Origin: Ilumatobacteraceae bacterium
GTDB taxonomy: Bacteria; Actinomycetota; Acidimicrobiia; Acidimicrobiales; Ilumatobacteraceae
Assembly (NCBI GenBank): GCA_023253435.1
Contig: JALRGJ010000009.1
Location: forward strand, 1 to 20,206
Direction of reading: 5' to 3'
Length of the DNA stretch: 20,206 bases
Of the stretch, positions 1 through 7,250 are shown in pieces. Made by a program: the position numbers and the translations under genes. Each line of letters begins with the position of its first letter. Position 1 is the stretch's first letter. A model generated the notes under the pieces. It was given only the letters and a program-made list of their open reading frames with translations, had not been told where the DNA came from and ran no database searches.

Positions 1-711
1 TATGCGGCAAGCTCAATGAACAATGTGTTGTCTTCTGTCAGGGATGAATATGAGAAGGAAAACCCTTGTGTTACATCACTTACCTTCAGTTACGGATCTT
101 CTGCAACATTGGCAACTCAAATTGTCAATGGATCTCCCGTTGATGTTTTTATCTCAGCCAGTTCATCAACAATGGATACCGTCAGGAGAGACGGAAGGGT
201 AGTGGGCGAGCCCTTCGTGTTTGCACGAAATGAAGGTGAGATCATGATGTCTTCCGAATCTGATTTTAAAAATGACATTTCTGGCATCAATGATCTCTTT
301 AATCTTCAGCCAAAAATTCAAGTGGGAGTATGTGTGTCATCGGCGCCTTGTGGAGTACTAGCTGACAAGATTTTTGAAAATGCCCAAGTCCTGTATACAA
401 ATCCAAATATTTCGAGGGGCAAAGTGGACTCAGAAGCTGCGTCCGTTGAAGATCTCGTTTCCAAAATAGAAATGGGTGAGCTTGATGCCGGCATCGTGTA
501 TCACAGTGATTGTGTGTGGGCTAAAAAAATGAAAGACGTGGAATGTGTCTCTCTTCCCACCTTTCTACAAGAATCGCCGCTTAATGTAAGTACTGCATAC
601 GTAGTTGCTGCAATCAGTAAGACACCACAAGCTAAGAAATTTGTTCAGTTCATTTCTTCTGACACTTTTATGAGCCAGCTTCAGACGGAATTTGGGTTTC
701 TCGCACCATGA
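1..711 (+). CDS. modA: Molybdate ABC transporter substrate-binding protein ModA (5' end cut off by window)
   Basis: This is the solute-binding protein of a molybdate importer; it captures the oxyanion outside the membrane and delivers it to ModB. The reading frame is open from base 1 and the first residues (YAASSMNNVLSSV) already match the first strand and helix of mature ModA, so the signal sequence lies upstream of the window and the ATG at 16 is internal. Family marks are the AASS loop, SYGSSATLATQI, the SPVDVFISAS segment, a VCVSSAPCG stretch like the usual 'VPCG' motif, and DAGIVYHSD late in the protein. The stop overlaps modB by four bases (ATGA), so the two are translationally coupled. 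Tungstate or a related oxyanion is a possible alternative substrate. Identification is by motif and by the modBC neighbours. Confidence 0.9.
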   Translation, partial: YAASSMNNVLSSVRDEYEKENPCVTSLTFSYGSSATLATQIVNGSPVDVFISASSSTMDTVRRDGRVVGEPFVFARNEGEIMMSSESDFKNDISGINDLFNLQPKIQVGVCVSSAPCGVLADKIFENAQVLYTNPNISRGKVDSEAASVEDLVSKIEMGELDAGIVYHSDCVWAKKMKDVECVSLPTFLQESPLNVSTAYVVAAISKTPQAKKFVQFISSDTFMSQLQTEFGFLAP

Positions 712-1502
712 GGAAAATAAAACGACTCTCGTGGCCAATTATCGCAATGGCTGGATTTGCACTTGTCTTTATCGCTTTACCACTAGTTAGTGTTCTGTTC
801 CGCACGCCGTGGTCTGATATCTCCGATTTATTGAGTGTTCGACAAATTCGCCAAGCAGTATGGATCTCTCTCTATACATCTCTGATTTCAGCACTCTTAT
901 GTGTGTTGTTTGGAGTGCCTCTTGCATGGTTTCTCGCACGCTCAGAAATGCGTGGAATCAAATTATTGAGAGCAATCTGTATTACTCCCATGGTGTTACC
1001 TCCCGTAGTGGGAGGTATTGCCTTACTGAGCGCTTTTGGACGGCGAGGTCTCCTTGGTCAGTGGTTATACGACTGGTGGGGCGTCTCTCTGCCGTTTACT
1101 CGCACTGCCGTTGTTATGGCGCAAGTTTTTGTAGCAATTCCTTTTTTGGTGTTGGCCTTGGAATCGTCGTTTCGTCAATTAGACACCGGATTAGAAGATG
1201 CTGCCCGAACACTAGGTGCGTCACCAATGCGTATCTTTTTTACTGTGGTGTTGCCAAGCTCCACACCAGCTCTGATCGCAGGGTTTGTTTTGGCATGGGC
1301 TAGATCATTGGGGGAGTTCGGTGCATCCATCACTTTTGCAGGAAGTTTTCCTGGCAAAACCCAAACTCTGCCTATGGCGGTGTACGAGTACATCTCTATC
1401 GACTACAGACAATCACTTGTTTTGTCACTGATTTTGATTGCCATATCTGTTGCAGTTCTTGGCGCAATGCGTGGCCAATGGATGAGGACGGATCCATCAT
1501 GA
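708..1502 (+). CDS. modB: Molybdate ABC transporter permease ModB
   Basis: Membrane-spanning subunit of the molybdate importer, 264 residues, the usual ModB length. It has about five to six hydrophobic segments, starting with residues 9-31. The cytoplasmic coupling loop is clear near residues 160-205: EDAARTLGASPMRIFFTVVLP, followed by RSLGEFGASITFAG, the typical EAA motif and 'GEFG' signature of ModB/CysT permeases. The start ATG overlaps the modA stop (ATGA), and its own stop TGA at 1500-1502 overlaps the ATG proposed for modC. The operon is therefore modA-modB-modC with no spacers. Confidence 0.93.
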   Translation: MRKIKRLSWPIIAMAGFALVFIALPLVSVLFRTPWSDISDLLSVRQIRQAVWISLYTSLISALLCVLFGVPLAWFLARSEMRGIKLLRAICITPMVLPPVVGGIALLSAFGRRGLLGQWLYDWWGVSLPFTRTAVVMAQVFVAIPFLVLALESSFRQLDTGLEDAARTLGASPMRIFFTVVLPSSTPALIAGFVLAWARSLGEFGASITFAGSFPGKTQTLPMAVYEYISIDYRQSLVLSLILIAISVAVLGAMRGQWMRTDPS

Positions 1503-2134
1503 CACTTTCTCTTGTTGGCACTGTGCGGCGTGGTTCTTTTTTTCACAACATTGATCTTCGTGTTGAGAGAGGCGAAGTTTTTGGCATTGTGGGAAGAAAT
1601 GGAGCAGGAAAATCTACGCTACTGCACACCATCGCAGGACTCATCGGCTTGTCTGATGGTGAGTTATCAGTTAATGGCACTGTCTGGGACAATCCTTCTT
1701 CACATACTTGGCTAGAACCGGGGGAGAGATCCTGTGGTGTTGTGTTTCAAGATCTTCGCCTCTTCCCACGCATGACCGTTATGCAAAATATTTCTTTTGG
1801 TTTGCGATCACGTGGAATTGCTCAACACGAGGCAACAGACAGAGCCACGGTCATGATGCAGTCGGTGGGCCTAGATGTGTCGTATTCCTCCCGCAATGTT
1901 CAACAACTCAGTGGAGGTGAGCGTCAACGGGTAGCGCTGGCGCGAGCACTGGTTCTTCAACCTGAAGTCCTTCTTCTTGATGAACCGTTTACTGGAGTAG
2001 ACCAACACTCACTTGGTGGTCTTCGGAACCTTCTGAAAGAGGTGGTGGCAGAGTTCTCGGGGTATGTGGTTCTGGTCAGCCACAATCAGACAGATATCGA
2101 GACAATTAGTTCGCGAACGCTGATGATTCAGTAA
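1499..2134 (+). CDS. modC: Molybdate ABC transporter ATP-binding protein ModC (short form without a MOP/TOBE domain)
   Basis: ATPase that powers ModB. From the ATG at 1499 it has 211 residues with a full set of ABC motifs: Walker A GRNGAGKST (32-40), Q-loop Q84 in VVFQDLRLF, signature LSGGERQRVALARAL (about 137-151), Walker B VLLLDEP with E162, and switch H195 in VLVSHN. I chose 1499 because ATG there overlaps the modB stop as ATGA, with GAGG about 11 bases upstream; an in-frame ATG at 1478 would add seven residues inside modB. Classical ModC is about 350 residues with a C-terminal molybdate-binding MOP/TOBE domain; here the protein ends right after the nucleotide-binding domain, so it cannot sense cytosolic molybdate through that domain. 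Confidence 0.88.
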   Translation: MTLSLVGTVRRGSFFHNIDLRVERGEVFGIVGRNGAGKSTLLHTIAGLIGLSDGELSVNGTVWDNPSSHTWLEPGERSCGVVFQDLRLFPRMTVMQNISFGLRSRGIAQHEATDRATVMMQSVGLDVSYSSRNVQQLSGGERQRVALARALVLQPEVLLLDEPFTGVDQHSLGGLRNLLKEVVAEFSGYVVLVSHNQTDIETISSRTLMIQ

Positions 2135-2137
2135 GGG

Positions 2138-2170
2138 ATTCACTCCTCGTTTACCTAGTGTTCACCTAAC
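2138..2170 (+). promoter_or_regulatory. Candidate PHO box upstream of pstC (three 11-bp units)
   Basis: Three consecutive 11-base units are seen: ATTCACTCCTC (2138-2148), GTTTACCTAGT (2149-2159) and GTTCACCTAAC (2160-2170). The last two fit the GTTCACC-type direct repeats bound by the phosphate response regulator PhoP in Streptomyces. They lie just after modC and 34 bases before the likely pstC start, which suggests phosphate-starvation induction of pstCAB. No convincing -10 element could be fixed. Confidence 0.72.
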
Positions 2171-2203
2171 AGTCCCTTGGGAGTCAACTTCCGTTGGGAC
2201 ACT

Positions 2204-3196
2204 ATGTGCATGCAGGCGGATGCAGAGCTAGAGGTCTCGATCGACATTCCGGAACATCGGAAGTTACAGGTCACCCAGGGCACGCCAGATCGCATTTTCC
2301 GGTACATCATCACAACCGGCGCATATTTCTCTCTTGCAGTTCTCGCCATGATTGCTGGCTTCTTGTTATATCGAGGATTTCAAATTTTTTCCGATTTCGG
2401 ACTTGGTTTTATCACGGGCGCTAAATGGGATGCGGGAAGCGGGGATGAAACTGCGCCAGCAGTTTTTGGAGTTGCAGCAATGCTCGTTGGATCTTTGGTC
2501 ATTGCGATAATGGCAATCGCCATCGCCCTTCCATTTGCCGTGATCAGCGCTTTGTTTTTGGAGTATTACGCACCACTCGCAATTCGTCGTTTCTTAATTT
2601 CGATTCTTGATCTTGTCGCTGCAATTCCCTCGGTCATCTATGGAATTTGGGGTTATGCAATCTTGATGCCCCATGTAGTGGGATGGTCAAAATCTTTGAA
2701 CTCTTGGTTTGGTTGGTTTCCGCTCTTCGATGTCCCCGCGCCAATTTTTGATAGATCTCCATTTGTTGCCGGAGTGTTGTTGGCTCTGATGGTGCTACCA
2801 ATTACCACTTCGGTTGCACGAGAGGTGTACAGCCAAGCTCCACGTGATCAGATAGACGCTGCATATGGCCTGGGCGCTACAAAATGGGGAGCGCTACGCA
2901 CGGTGGTGTTGCCATTTGGAAAGAGCGGCTTAATTGGTGGCGCAATGCTTGGTCTTGGGCGGGCTCTTGGTGAAACCATCGCCGTGTACTTAGTTCTCAA
3001 TCTTGTCTTCAAAATCAATCTCCAAGTCCTCGCATCTGCCGGTGGCAACGTGGCCTCAATGATTGCAACTCGCTTTGGTGAAGCAGGGCCCTATGAACTT
3101 CGAGCACTTATGGCGGCTGGTTTAGTTCTGTTCTTACTCACGCTGGTTGTCAATGCACTTGCCACTCTCATTGTGAATAGGTCCAAGGTGCAGTAA
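2204..3196 (+). CDS. pstC: Phosphate ABC transporter permease PstC
   Basis: One of the two membrane subunits of the high-affinity phosphate importer, 330 residues from ATG 2204. Six hydrophobic segments can be seen, the first near residues 30-55. The family marks are SVIYGIWGYAIL, MVLPITTSVAREVYSQAPRDQIDAAYGLGATKW (the coupling loop) and LGLGRALGETIAVYLVLN near the C-terminus. Start choice is uncertain: TTG 2177 would begin seven bases after the PHO box, ATG 2204 has GGGA five bases upstream, and ATG 2210 is also in frame. It is followed two bases later by pstA, which forms the partner permease. Confidence 0.94.
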   Translation: MCMQADAELEVSIDIPEHRKLQVTQGTPDRIFRYIITTGAYFSLAVLAMIAGFLLYRGFQIFSDFGLGFITGAKWDAGSGDETAPAVFGVAAMLVGSLVIAIMAIAIALPFAVISALFLEYYAPLAIRRFLISILDLVAAIPSVIYGIWGYAILMPHVVGWSKSLNSWFGWFPLFDVPAPIFDRSPFVAGVLLALMVLPITTSVAREVYSQAPRDQIDAAYGLGATKWGALRTVVLPFGKSGLIGGAMLGLGRALGETIAVYLVLNLVFKINLQVLASAGGNVASMIATRFGEAGPYELRALMAAGLVLFLLTLVVNALATLIVNRSKVQ

Positions 3197-3198
3197 TT

Positions 3199-4272
3199 AT
3201 GAACTTCACACTTGCCTCAGAATTTGAATCAGTTCCACATGCGGAGCCGCGGCAACCCTGGAAAAACACCAAACTCACAATTTTGCGTTCTGTTTTTTCA
3301 TTCACGGTGGCTGCTGTGTTGGCTGCCCTTATTGCGCAGGTCACTCCACTTGCTGGAAGATTGGGTTGGTTTGTGGCAATGGCCTTCACGTTTCCTGCTG
3401 TAATGGCTGTAGTTGCGTACAAACGTGGCTCGCGAGCAATGGCTGATCAAATGGTCACTGGAATTGTTTTAATTGGATTCACCAGTGTGATGATTCCTTG
3501 GGTCTCCATTGTTGCCACTGTTATTAGCCGGGGGCTCAAGGCGTTCTATGTTGGCTTTCTCACAACAGATATGTTGGTGAATCAGCCTGATGATCCCCTC
3601 AATATGGGTGGCGTTTCACATGCAATTGTGGGCACTCTCATACAGGTCTTGTTGGCATCAGTAGTAGCAGTACCGCTCGGAATTATCGCGGCTATTTACA
3701 TCGTGGAAATTCGCGGACGAGGTGCTGGGGTAGTGCGATTCTTTACGCAGGCGATGAGTGGAGTTCCTTCCATCGTGGCTGGTCTATTCGTGTACGCCAC
3801 GGTGGTTGTCACCATCACTCATAAATTCAATGCGGTTGCCGGTGCTTTGGCGCTGGCCATCCTCATGTTGCCAACGGTGGCTCGTACTGCAGAAGAAGTG
3901 CTCAAAGTTGTTTCCGATGATCTGCGTGCGTCTAGTCAGGCTCTTGGGGCATCTCAAGTAGCCACTACTTTCCGAGTTGTCCTTCCTACTATCCGCTCCG
4001 GGTTAATTACTGCAGCGGTTCTTGGGGTGGCTCGCGTTGCGGGCGAAACAGCACCGTTATTGCTCACTTCTCAGTATTTCGTGAAATTCAATACCAATAT
4101 TTTTGATGGCCCCATGGCATCGTTGCCTACCTACATCTTCAGCTCATTAGGAGTAGGAACTGATAATTCAGTGGCGCGTGCGTGGGCTGCATCTGCGGTT
4201 CTTCTTACTCTCATTTTCATTTTGTTCACTATCGCTCGTCTCTTTGGCGGGCGTAATAGAAAGAGTCACTAG
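3199..4272 (+). CDS. pstA: Phosphate ABC transporter permease PstA, with N-terminal extension
   Basis: Second phosphate permease subunit, 357 residues, longer than the usual 280-300. Residues about 28-75 add two hydrophobic segments ([18 protein letters not shown] and [18 protein letters not shown]) ahead of the six-segment core that starts near residue 88. The core shows [13 protein letters not shown], the coupling loop [31 protein letters not shown], and [13 protein letters not shown], all standard for PstA. The start ATG is two bases after the pstC stop, with AAGGTG upstream. It sits in a tight pstC-pstA-pstB operon. Confidence 0.93.
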   Translation: MNFTLASEFESVPHAEPRQPWKNTKLTILRSVFSFTVAAVLAALIAQVTPLAGRLGWFVAMAFTFPAVMAVVAYKRGSRAMADQMVTGIVLIGFTSVMIPWVSIVATVISRGLKAFYVGFLTTDMLVNQPDDPLNMGGVSHAIVGTLIQVLLASVVAVPLGIIAAIYIVEIRGRGAGVVRFFTQAMSGVPSIVAGLFVYATVVVTITHKFNAVAGALALAILMLPTVARTAEEVLKVVSDDLRASSQALGASQVATTFRVVLPTIRSGLITAAVLGVARVAGETAPLLLTSQYFVKFNTNIFDGPMASLPTYIFSSLGVGTDNSVARAWAASAVLLTLIFILFTIARLFGGRNRKSH

Positions 4273-4274
4273 TC

Positions 4275-5102
4275 ATGAATGAAACAATCGCAACAGACAG
4301 AACTAAGCGCAATGCGGACAATTTAGAGCTATCTGGCAAAGGCGGACTAGAAGCTCGAGATCTACATGCATGGTTTGGTACGCATCACGCCTTGGCAGAT
4401 GTATCGCTGCATTTTCCCGAGCGCACCGTGACGGGCCTCATTGGGCCATCTGGATGTGGCAAGTCCACCTTTCTGCGCTTATTGAACCGTATGCACGAGT
4501 TCATACCTAAATCTGCAATGGCTGGCGAAGTTCTGTTCAACGGGGATGATATTTACGCACCAGGAGTGAATCCAACAGAAATTCGTAAGCGAATTGGCAT
4601 GGTGTTCCAAAAGCCAAACCCATTTCCTGCAATGACAATCGGAGAAAATGTTCTGGCCGGTGTGAAGTTGGCAAAGATCAAGGTGGAGAACAAAGACGAC
4701 CTCATGGAGGAGAGTCTCACTCGTGCGGGACTTTGGAAAGAAGTGCGAGATCGTCTCAATGCAGCAGGAGGTTCTCTATCCGGAGGACAACAACAGCGTT
4801 TGTGTATTGCTCGTGCACTTGCTATGAAGCCAGAGGCTCTATTGCTGGACGAACCTTGTTCCGCACTCGACCCCATCTCTACATTGCGTGTTGAGGAGAC
4901 AATTGTTCAGTTGTCGGAGACAATGACCATTGTGATTGTGACCCACAACATGCAGCAAGCTGCTCGTGTGTCTGACTACTGCGCTTTCTTCCTATCGAAT
5001 GGTGGACCGGGACGCCTTGTGGAGGCAGACCTCACCAACAACATTTTTAATAATCCAAGAGACTCCCGTACAGCGGACTACGTACAAGGCCGATTCGGCT
5101 GA
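4275..5102 (+). CDS. pstB: Phosphate ABC transporter ATP-binding protein PstB
   Basis: ATPase subunit of the phosphate importer, 275 residues. Motifs: Walker [10 protein letters not shown] (57-65), Q-loop Q112 within [10 protein letters not shown] (the KPNPFP stretch is typical of PstB), signature LSGGQQQR near 168-175, Walker B ALLLDEP with E193 followed by CSALDP, and H224 in IVTHN. It begins two bases after pstA and ends just before a second PHO box. No phoU follows, although phoU often lies next to pstB in other bacteria. Confidence is high because of both the motifs and the neighbours. Confidence 0.96.
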   Translation: MNETIATDRTKRNADNLELSGKGGLEARDLHAWFGTHHALADVSLHFPERTVTGLIGPSGCGKSTFLRLLNRMHEFIPKSAMAGEVLFNGDDIYAPGVNPTEIRKRIGMVFQKPNPFPAMTIGENVLAGVKLAKIKVENKDDLMEESLTRAGLWKEVRDRLNAAGGSLSGGQQQRLCIARALAMKPEALLLDEPCSALDPISTLRVEETIVQLSETMTIVIVTHNMQQAARVSDYCAFFLSNGGPGRLVEADLTNNIFNNPRDSRTADYVQGRFG

Positions 5103-5106
5103 TCTG

Positions 5107-5150
5107 GTTCACCAAGAGTTCACCAAGAAGTAGGTGAACGTTCAGCCCAA
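5107..5150 (+). promoter_or_regulatory. Candidate four-unit PHO box array upstream of pstS
   Basis: Four 11-base units stand in exact register. Units 1 and 2 are identical, GTTCACCAAGA (5107-5117 and 5118-5128). Unit 3 is inverted: AGTAGGTGAAC (5129-5139) reads GTTCACCTACT on the minus strand. Unit 4 is GTTCAGCCCAA (5140-5150). This is the PhoP direct-repeat pattern known from Streptomyces and implies that pstS has its own phosphate-controlled promoter. TACCTT at 5178-5183 is a possible -10. Confidence 0.78.
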
Positions 5151-5211
5151 CGTCTCGTTGGCGAAACATTGTTTGCGTACCTTTTGCATTGTGAAAAACC
5201 ACAACCCCCGG

Positions 5212-5217
5212 AGGAAA
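5212..5217 (+). promoter_or_regulatory. Strong Shine-Dalgarno that fixes the pstS start
   Basis: GAGGAA, preceded by CGG, lies six bases before ATG 5224. It is the best Shine-Dalgarno match in the first third of the window and rules out the upstream in-frame GTG at 5134, which lies inside the PHO box array. Confidence 0.8.
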
Positions 5218-5223
5218 TCCAAT

Positions 5224-6603
5224 ATGTCACTTATCAAGAAGTCAGCTCTTGCGCTGGCTGTAGTTGCGGCAACTTCTGCTGCTAGCGCAATCCCTGCTTC
5301 AGCAGGTGCCACTCTTAATGGAGGTGGCTCTAGCTTCATGGCAAACATGATTGACATTTGTTCAGCCCTGTACAACAAGAACACTCAGTACAACACCAAT
5401 TCAGATGTGGTGTCCTACTCATCTGTTGGTTCTGGTACTGGAAAGACAAACTTTGCCAATGGAACATTCAAGTTTGGTGGTACAGATTCACTGTATTCAT
5501 CAGGAGCACCTGCGAATTTTGTGTATGTACCACTGATCTCTGGCGCAATTTCCGTGATGTATCGCTTGGAAGGCGTCACACCAGCAAATGAGACCGTTCG
5601 CCTCAGCCCAACCACAATTGCAAATATTTTTGGTGGGACAATCAAGATGTGGAATGACCCTGCAATTGCGGCAGAAAATAAGGCAAGTGTTACTCCTGCC
5701 GTCAAGAGCGGAAAGCGTGCAGGTGTCACCACCACAATCAAAAAAGTTGGCAAAAACGTAGTGATTACCATCAAGTCTACTGGTGCTGCTGTGGCTCGTT
5801 TCAAGGGCAAGAAAGTCACTTTCTCGAAGACCACTGCAGCAAAGAAGACAACAAAAGCTGGAACTTTGCCATCACTCAAGGCAACAGTGACACAGAAATT
5901 TAAGTATGTAAAAGGTGATGTGTACACGGTTCGAGTTGGCACTTGGTCAATGGCGGCAGTTGGTGTAGACGACGTTTCAACTGGTGTCACGCTGACACTT
6001 CCTGCAACCCCAATCCGAGTTGCATACCGCAGTGGTAACTCAGGTACAACCAACAACTTCACAAACTTCTTGAACAAGGCTGTAGGTTCTGTGTGGACAA
6101 AACCAGCAAATGATTCATTCACTTCAGCTTTTCCAGGTTCTGTGCCAACAGATGGAACATTCCAAGCTGCTACTGGCAGCGACGGTGTTGCTAATTACGT
6201 GCGTGACAATAACGGTGCAATTACTTACACCGAGCAGTCATATGCAGACGAGCGAGCAAGTGCTTCCATTAAGTCGGCACTGGTGAAGAACAATGCCGGT
6301 ATCTACACCGCACCTACACCTGCTGGTACCTCTGCTTTCTACGCTGAGGCAGCCATCAATGATCAGGGTGCAGTAACACCTGATTACACCGTTCCTGCTG
6401 CAGATGCATATCTCATTAATGCAATTGCATACGGACTTGGTGGAACCACAAACAATGCTGATAACGCTGGCGTAAAGAGCTATTTCAGTTTTGTTCTTAA
6501 CCAATGTGCTCCAAAGAGTGCACCTGGTGCTGGTTATGCGCCAATTGCAGGATCCCTTCTCACAAAGGCCCTCGCTCAAGTAGCAAAAATCAGTTCCTTG
6601 TAA
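5224..6603 (+). CDS. pstS: Phosphate-binding protein PstS with a large basic insertion
   Basis: Secreted phosphate receptor of the Pst importer, 459 residues. A signal peptide is clear: MSLIKKSALALAVVAATSAA, with likely cleavage near ASA (25-27). Phosphate-site segments are GGGSSF (33-38), SVGSGTGK (67-74), FGGTD (84-88) and RSGNSGTTNNF (269-279). MWNDPAIAAEN (142-152) and LPATPIRVAYRSGNSGTT (259-276) are nearly adjacent in ordinary PstS but are separated here by about 105 lysine-rich residues (roughly 153-257). That insertion looks like a beta-rich, Ig-like domain. Two cysteines, C46 and one in VLNQCAP near the C-terminus, could pair. The gene is last in the pst cluster and has its own PHO boxes and Shine-Dalgarno; it ends in a strong terminator. 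Confidence 0.93.
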   Translation: MSLIKKSALALAVVAATSAASAIPASAGATLNGGGSSFMANMIDICSALYNKNTQYNTNSDVVSYSSVGSGTGKTNFANGTFKFGGTDSLYSSGAPANFVYVPLISGAISVMYRLEGVTPANETVRLSPTTIANIFGGTIKMWNDPAIAAENKASVTPAVKSGKRAGVTTTIKKVGKNVVITIKSTGAAVARFKGKKVTFSKTTAAKKTTKAGTLPSLKATVTQKFKYVKGDVYTVRVGTWSMAAVGVDDVSTGVTLTLPATPIRVAYRSGNSGTTNNFTNFLNKAVGSVWTKPANDSFTSAFPGSVPTDGTFQAATGSDGVANYVRDNNGAITYTEQSYADERASASIKSALVKNNAGIYTAPTPAGTSAFYAEAAINDQGAVTPDYTVPAADAYLINAIAYGLGGTTNNADNAGVKSYFSFVLNQCAPKSAPGAGYAPIAGSLLTKALAQVAKISSL

Positions 6604-6618
6604 ATCCTCCATTGAGTG

Positions 6619-6650
6619 AAAGGGCTCGGTGCTTGCACCGAGCCCTTTTG
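6619..6650 (+). terminator. Rho-independent terminator after pstS
   Basis: A perfect 10-bp stem, GGGCTCGGTG (6622-6631) and CACCGAGCCC (6636-6645), with loop CTTG, is followed by TTTT. AA(A) before and TTTT after the stem make it potentially usable from both strands. It begins 18 bases after the pstS stop. Confidence 0.93.
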
Positions 6651-6666
6651 CATGCCCCGGTTCATT

Positions 6667-6686
6667 TACGACAAGAAATTGTCGTA
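6667..6686 (+). repeat. 8-bp inverted repeat with GAAA loop before the DUF4916 gene
   Basis: TACGACAA (6667-6674) and TTGTCGTA (6679-6686) are exact reverse complements separated by GAAA, a GNRA-type loop in RNA. It ends 15 bases before the chosen GTG start at 6702, so it could be an operator or a 5' leader hairpin. No U-run follows, so it is not an obvious terminator. Confidence 0.6.
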
Positions 6687-6701
6687 GTAGTGTGGCCACT
6701 T

Positions 6702-7238
6702 GTGAGTGAGCAGATTGATACAAAAAACGCCTGGCTCTCACCTGAAGAACTTGCCATGGTGCGCCATCAAGTGCCCCTCGTTTATGTAGATGCCGTCCCT
6801 GTGCGCACAGATCACGAAGGGGTCGTCACTCATGTAGGAATGCTCTTGCGTCAGGCCCCAGATGGCTCTGTGAGCCGCATGGTGGTCTCTGGGCGGGTCA
6901 TGTTGAATGAGCGGGTCCGTGAGGCTCTCATGCGAAATTTGGAGAAAGATCTGGGCCCACTGGCCATGCCACGGATTCCGCCTGAACCAGCACCTTTCAC
7001 GGTGGTGGAGTACTTCACAGATCCTTCTATCTCTGGTTTTTATGATCCTCGTCACCACGCGGTGAGTTTGGCGTTTGTTGTTCCTGTGACAGGTGAATGT
7101 CACCCCACACAGCAGGCATTAGATCTTGCATGGTTTACGCCCGAGCAAGCGGTGAGCCCCGATGTAATTCGAGAGATGACATCTGGACACGATCGACTCA
7201 TCAGACTTGCGTTGGCTTCGGTTGGTCAACTTCCGTGA
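6702..7238 (+). CDS. DUF4916 family Nudix-like protein
   Basis: About 178 residues, matching the actinobacterial DUF4916 family that is often labelled Nudix hydrolase. Recognisable stretches are AWLSPEELAMVRHQVPLVYVDAVPVR, GMLLRQAPDGSVSRMVVSGRV, LEKDLGPLAMPRIP and HAVSLAFVVPVTGECHP. The Nudix box position reads G-x5-E-x7-R-N-L-E-K-D-L-G, so the two glutamates that normally bind the metal are K and D; classical pyrophosphohydrolase activity is doubtful and the substrate is unknown. The frame is open into pstS, but a start before the terminator is excluded. GTG 6702 and GTG 6690 are both possible, with no good Shine-Dalgarno. The glycosylase homologue starts 12 bases downstream. Confidence 0.8.
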   Translation: MSEQIDTKNAWLSPEELAMVRHQVPLVYVDAVPVRTDHEGVVTHVGMLLRQAPDGSVSRMVVSGRVMLNERVREALMRNLEKDLGPLAMPRIPPEPAPFTVVEYFTDPSISGFYDPRHHAVSLAFVVPVTGECHPTQQALDLAWFTPEQAVSPDVIREMTSGHDRLIRLALASVGQLP

Positions 7239-7250
7239 GGTTGAGTTCTG

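Noticed and set aside
5134..5223. Upstream GTG start for PstS adding 30 residues
   Set aside because: It lies within the PHO box array, and the strong Shine-Dalgarno plus signal peptide point to ATG 5224.
5415..6122. 235-codon open frame on the minus strand inside pstS
   Set aside because: Antisense shadow of a clearly real PstS gene; no Shine-Dalgarno or recognisable domain.
6504..6701. Long N-terminal extension of the DUF4916 protein
   Set aside because: The frame is open but runs through pstS and its terminator; the family begins at the AWLSPEEL segment.
6238..6741. Minus-strand frame of 167 codons crossing the pstS terminator
   Set aside because: It would read through the terminator hairpin and is antisense to PstS; it has no protein signature.
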